Shown one piece after another: positions 4,062 to 7,574 of a DNA stretch of 7,574 nucleotides (its first letter is position 1; every line of letters starts with the position of its first letter). The position numbers and the translations under genes were made by a program. The notes below the pieces were generated by a model that did no database searches, had not been told where the DNA came from, and was given only the letters and a program-made list of their open reading frames with translations. Origin of the DNA: JAFAHZ01 sp035656415 (GTDB lineage: Bacteria > Vulcanimicrobiota > Vulcanimicrobiia > Vulcanimicrobiales > Vulcanimicrobiaceae); assembly GCA_035656415.1 (NCBI GenBank), contig DASRSM010000203.1:1-7574 (forward strand), read 5' to 3'.

Positions 4062-6962
4062 TCGTGACTTCTTCTCAGCATCCTTCAGACGGTTGTCCAA
4101 GGTCAACACGGCAGCACTTGCTTGCGCCGTCGGCGGGGCGTCTGCGTCGTCGACGGTCGACAAGAGAGCGTTCAGCGCTCCGTTGATGTCTTCGAGTGTA
4201 CCCGCCACATCGTGACGTCCCGCACCCTTCGCCTTTTGCACGTCCTCATAGGAGCGATCCATGAGCGCCGCGATCCGGCGTGCGAGGTCGTACTGGTTCC
4301 GCAAGGCCGCCGCCGAGATCGTCACGCGCGGATCGAGCGCCACGGTCAGCGGGCGCTCGACGGTCTTGCCGTCGACGGTCAGACGAACCTGATAGCGTCC
4401 GGGGAGAACGAGCACGCCTTGCGGCACGCGCGGCGTGTCGTGCGGAACGGCCCCCATCGACAGATCGACGCTGACCGTTTTGGGATGAGGTTCGCGCAGG
4501 TTCCATACGAACCGGTGCATGCCGGCAAGCGCGCTCGGGCGGGTGAACGGACGTTCCCAAAACGCGGGCTTGTCGAGATTGGGAATCGGAGCGGGCGGCG
4601 CGTCGTCGCTGGAGTAACGGCGCTCGAGCGTTCCGTGCGCGTCGTAAATCGCAATCTCGACGTTCTGCGCTGAGGAATCGAGCGCGTAATCGATGATCGC
4701 TCCGTCGGGCGGATTCTTTCCGGACGGCTCCTCGGGCGGCAGCGGGGTGTCGGTATTCGTGCTCCAATGCACGCGATACGCGAGCTCCGGCGCGAAGAGA
4801 TGGAACGCGCCGAGGTTCGGATTGCGCGCGAGCGCGCGCAACGGCTCGACGTCGTCGAGAATCCAGAAGCCGCGTCCGTGCGTTGCGATCACGAGATCGT
4901 TTTCGTGTACGACGAGATCGCGTACCGACGTATGCGGCAAATTCTGCTGCAGCGGCTGCCAATGGCTGCCGGAGTCGAACGAAACGTACGCCCCGTTTTC
5001 AGTGGCCGCGTACAACAGGCGCGGCTCGACGGGATCCTGGCGTACGGCGTTCACGGGTTCGTCGGGCAATCCGTCGACGAGCAGCTTCCAATGCCCGCCC
5101 CCGTCGTGCGTGACGTACACGTACGGCTTGAGATCGTCGAGACGGAAGCGGTTGACCGCGACGAACGCGGTGTTGTCGTCGACGCGCGACGCGTCGATCT
5201 GCGCGATCTTGCTCCACGGCGTCAGTGCGGCGGGAGTGACGTTCCTCCAGTGCGCGCCGTAGTCGCGCGTAATCCAGATGCATCCGTCGTCGGTTCCCGC
5301 CCAGATGCTTCCGGCGTGGCGATACGACGGTGCGATCGCGTACACGACGCCGCGGTGCTTACCGCCTTGCGGATCGTCGGGTTCGAACGCCGATATGACG
5401 CCGGGAACTGCCGGATGCTCGCGCGTGAGGTCGGGACTGATCTCGCGCCAGCGTTGGCCGCCGTCGTCGGTCGCAAAGATGACGTTGGCACCCGAGTACA
5501 GCCGGTGCTTGTTGAAGTGGTCGAAGGTCAGCGGCTCCGTGCGCACCTGACGGAAGCGCTTCGAGTGGATCGCGACCGGATTGACTTCTTGCGTCTGTCC
5601 CGTGCGTTCCTGAAATTTCTCGACCTTCGCACCGTAAAACGTTCCTTGATGCAGCGGATCCTCGACGACGTATCCGTACTCGAACGCGCCGACGGGATGC
5701 CAGTCGCGTTGAGTAATCATGCCCCAGTCGCCGCGGCTGCTCACGCACGCCGAACCGCTCTCCTGTTGTCCGCTGCAGACGAGATACGGAAACCGGTCGT
5801 CGGCAAACGCGTGGTACATCTGCGCCGTCGGCTGGTTGTACCACGAGCTCCACGTCTTTGCATCGTCGAGCGTGATCGTGGCGCCCTGATCGCTGCCGAG
5901 AATGAAAACTTTGGGATCGTTCGGATTGATCCAGATCGCATGGTAGTCGTCGCCGCCCGGCGCGCCTTTGATCGCGCGGAAGGTTTTACCGCCGTCGGTC
6001 GAGCGGTACGTCGTGGTGTTCGTTAGATACACGGTGTCCGGCTCGCGCGGGTCCACCGCAATCGAAACGAGATCGTCGCCGCGTTCTCCGATATTGGGAG
6101 CGTCGTTGACTTTCGTGAAGTGCGCGCCGGCGTCGTCGCTGCGGTAGAGCGCGCCGCCTTCGTCGCCTTTCACTTCGACGTCGGCAAACGTGTAGACGAC
6201 TTTCGAGTCGCTCGGCGCAACCGCGACTTCCGTGCGCCCGACGCGTTTGGGCAAACCGTCGGTGAGCTGCGTCCACGTCGCGCCGCCGTCGGTCGATTTG
6301 AAAAGACCGCTGCCGTCGATTTCGAACGACGAGCCGATCTCCCACGGCGCTTGTCGCGCCGCCCAAAGCGTTGCGTACACCGTATTCGGATCGTGCGGAT
6401 CGATCGTTACCGCATAAGCCCCGACGTTCTCGTTCTTAAAGAGCACCTTTTGCCACGTCGCGCCGCCGTCGGTAGTGCGGAAAACGCCGCGCTCGGCGTT
6501 GGGGCCGTACGGGTGGCCGAGCACGGCAACGAAAACGCGGTCGGCGTTCGCCGGATCGACCGCGATACCTGAAATCTGTTGACCGTCCTGTAAGCCGACG
6601 TTCGTCCACGTCGCTCCGCCGTTCGTGGACTTGTACACGCCGTCGCCGATCGCAAGATCGGGACGCTGCAGTCCCTCGCCGCTGCCCGCATAGATAATGC
6701 GCGTTCGGCTCGGCGCCACGGCGAGCGCGCCGATCGAACCGGTCGGCTGCGCGTCGAAAATCGGCTCCCACGTGTGCCCGGCGTCGACCGTTTTCCAAAT
6801 CCCGCCGTTGACGGCGGCGATGTAATAGAGAAACGGATCGCCGGCCACGCCGCTAACGGCCGCGGTGCGGCCGCCGCGCATCGGACCGATGTACCGCCAG
6901 CGCATCGCTTCGTACGAAGCGAGTCCGACGGTCGACGTAGCGAGAACCAGGGCTGCGATCAT
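4059..6962 (-). CDS. Exported Asp-box/VPS10 (sortilin-like) beta-propeller protein
   Basis: At 967 aa this is the largest gene here. A short hydrophobic N-terminus (residues 1-15) resembles a signal peptide but has no basic residue before it. Residues about 20-705 carry Asp-box repeats of the S/T-x-D-x-G-x-T/H-W type, seen at 58, 112, 163, 223, 275, 321, 497, 565, 618 and 661, alternating with 'GIAVDP..ADRVFVA'-like strands; this is the pattern of BNR/sortilin N-terminal (VPS10) propellers, probably two in tandem. The segment YAGSGEGLQRPDLAIGDGVY (91-110) is typical of bacterial members often annotated as glycosyl hydrolases, though no sialidase Arg triad or other catalytic set is evident. 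A Pro-rich linker (about 738-752) leads to an Ig-like domain ending in LPGRYQVRLTVDGKTVERPL (853-872), then a helical tail (885-967). Role: extracytoplasmic binding or processing of a protein or glycan is plausible; substrate unknown. The start is separated from the upstream YkgJ-type ORF by one in-frame TAG; GGAAAG 9 nt upstream could serve as SD. Confidence 0.9.
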   Translation of the reverse strand: MIAALVLATSTVGLASYEAMRWRYIGPMRGGRTAAVSGVAGDPFLYYIAAVNGGIWKTVDAGHTWEPIFDAQPTGSIGALAVAPSRTRIIYAGSGEGLQRPDLAIGDGVYKSTNGGATWTNVGLQDGQQISGIAVDPANADRVFVAVLGHPYGPNAERGVFRTTDGGATWQKVLFKNENVGAYAVTIDPHDPNTVYATLWAARQAPWEIGSSFEIDGSGLFKSTDGGATWTQLTDGLPKRVGRTEVAVAPSDSKVVYTFADVEVKGDEGGALYRSDDAGAHFTKVNDAPNIGERGDDLVSIAVDPREPDTVYLTNTTTYRSTDGGKTFRAIKGAPGGDDYHAIWINPNDPKVFILGSDQGATITLDDAKTWSSWYNQPTAQMYHAFADDRFPYLVCSGQQESGSACVSSRGDWGMITQRDWHPVGAFEYGYVVEDPLHQGTFYGAKVEKFQERTGQTQEVNPVAIHSKRFRQVRTEPLTFDHFNKHRLYSGANVIFATDDGGQRWREISPDLTREHPAVPGVISAFEPDDPQGGKHRGVVYAIAPSYRHAGSIWAGTDDGCIWITRDYGAHWRNVTPAALTPWSKIAQIDASRVDDNTAFVAVNRFRLDDLKPYVYVTHDGGGHWKLLVDGLPDEPVNAVRQDPVEPRLLYAATENGAYVSFDSGSHWQPLQQNLPHTSVRDLVVHENDLVIATHGRGFWILDDVEPLRALARNPNLGAFHLFAPELAYRVHWSTNTDTPLPPEEPSGKNPPDGAIIDYALDSSAQNVEIAIYDAHGTLERRYSSDDAPPAPIPNLDKPAFWERPFTRPSALAGMHRFVWNLREPHPKTVSVDLSMGAVPHDTPRVPQGVLVLPGRYQVRLTVDGKTVERPLTVALDPRVTISAAALRNQYDLARRIAALMDRSYEDVQKAKGAGRHDVAGTLEDINGALNALLSTVDDADAPPTAQASAAVLTLDNRLKDAEKKSR

Positions 6963-7562
6963 CTACATTTTCTTTCCATTACGACCCCGGCGCTTGGGAT
7001 GTTTGGGCTGAAACGGCCCGCCGATCTTCCACGACGTTTTCCGCGGTAAATCCGTGTCGACGTCGTCGCAGCCGATCGGCGTGAACGCGCGACAATCGTG
7101 AGGCCGTGCCTCGTAGATGCCGCAGTAATGGCGTCCGCTGCGCGAGCCCATCAAAAACACGCATTTGTCGGCGATGTCGTCGGTAACCTTGCGGATCCAT
7201 CCGACGTTAAAGCCGTCTGCGGAAGTTCGCGGTACGATGTATTCGCGCATGACGTCGTCGTAGGTCATACCGAGGTGATCGGCGATGCGTTTGACGTCGG
7301 CTTTGCTGACGAATGGCTCGTAGCCGCTGCAGCATTCGGCGCATCCCGGCGGACACGCAACGTTCTCCGGAAGGTCTTTCAAATGTTTGCGCGCGAGATC
7401 GATGACCTTGGCGACGGCTTTGACGAACTCGGGATCGTCGTTATATTTGTAACACCATTCTCGCTTCGTTATTTCGTTGGTGTTGTAATAGTGTTCGATC
7501 TTTTCGTTGAACTCGATCGTGACGTGCTCTTCATCGATTTCGATCTTGTTGACTTGCTCCAT
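6963..7562 (-). CDS. YkgJ-type cysteine-cluster (zinc/iron-chelating) protein
   Basis: This 199-aa protein carries the YkgJ-family cluster CPPGCAECC (C70, C74, C77, C78), followed by C134, C147 (HYCGIYEARPHDC), C157 and C165, the spacing typical of proteins thought to chelate zinc or an iron-sulfur centre. The segment YEARPHDCR (150-158) is the strongest family signature. No signal peptide or membrane helix is present, so it should be cytoplasmic. The first 40 or so residues are rich in Glu, Ile, Asn and Tyr, and the DNA there (about 7440-7560) is visibly AT-richer than the rest. The C-terminus (187-198) is strongly basic. ATG 7562 is the likely start, but only 12 nt of upstream sequence are present, no SD is visible, and the frame is open to the window edge, so a longer protein cannot be excluded. 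Its TAG abuts the ATG of the propeller gene with no gap, so it appears to be an upstream member of the same operon. Confidence 0.85.
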   Translation of the reverse strand: MEQVNKIEIDEEHVTIEFNEKIEHYYNTNEITKREWCYKYNDDPEFVKAVAKVIDLARKHLKDLPENVACPPGCAECCSGYEPFVSKADVKRIADHLGMTYDDVMREYIVPRTSADGFNVGWIRKVTDDIADKCVFLMGSRSGRHYCGIYEARPHDCRAFTPIGCDDVDTDLPRKTSWKIGGPFQPKHPKRRGRNGKKM

Positions 7563-7574
7563 CGAGCGCGCGTC

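Noticed and set aside
1178..5340. GCGATCGC octamers, resembling the cyanobacterial HIP1 repeat
   Set aside because: I count only about three in the window, and GATCG-rich codons are common here; too few to call a genome-wide repeat.
4767..6026. Long plus-strand frame (419 aa) opposite the propeller gene
   Set aside because: Arg/Val-rich shadow with no domain signature, while the minus strand carries regularly spaced Asp-boxes.

Overview
The window is a GC-rich (roughly 60-65% G+C by eye) bacterial chromosomal segment with dense protein coding, no RNA genes, no CRISPR array and no insertion sequence. Codon style and gene content (a large Asp-box/VPS10-type propeller protein, an orphan oxidase-like membrane protein, several small uncharacterised families) fit an uncultured soil or permafrost lineage such as Eremiobacterota/Vulcanimicrobiota. 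That placement is an impression, not something the sequence proves.

Layout: (1) Positions 1-276, plus strand: the 3' end of a gene for a low-complexity Pro/Tyr/Val then Gly/Tyr/His-rich protein, closed by a near-ideal intrinsic terminator (297-331). (2) Positions 443-2583, plus strand: a two-gene unit. It holds a fold-type II PLP enzyme (threonine/serine dehydratase or serine racemase type), then, 5 nt later, a 389-aa polytopic membrane protein with heme-copper-oxidase-like His/Gly-Trp motifs. (3) Positions 7562 down to 2534, minus strand: a compact five-gene run reading leftward. In transcription order it encodes a YkgJ-type cysteine-cluster protein, a 967-aa exported Asp-box beta-propeller protein, a small exported Cu/Zn-SOD-like protein, an AhpD-like peroxidase-related enzyme and a DUF1003-type two-helix membrane protein. 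Gaps are 0, 10, 37 and 2 nt, so co-transcription is likely; its promoter lies beyond the right edge. The two units converge and overlap by 50 bp at their 3' ends (2534-2583).

The minus-strand run combines a predicted metal-binding cytoplasmic protein, two predicted extracytoplasmic proteins and a CxxC redox enzyme. An envelope metal/redox role is a reasonable hypothesis, but nothing in the sequence names a substrate.

The two most unusual local structures are translational. A 12-bp hairpin with a triloop buries both the ribosome-binding site and the AUG of the AhpD-like gene and is followed by a short U-run. A single in-frame UAG separates the YkgJ-type ORF from the propeller ORF, placing a strongly basic C-terminus directly before a hydrophobic segment that lacks its own basic residues.
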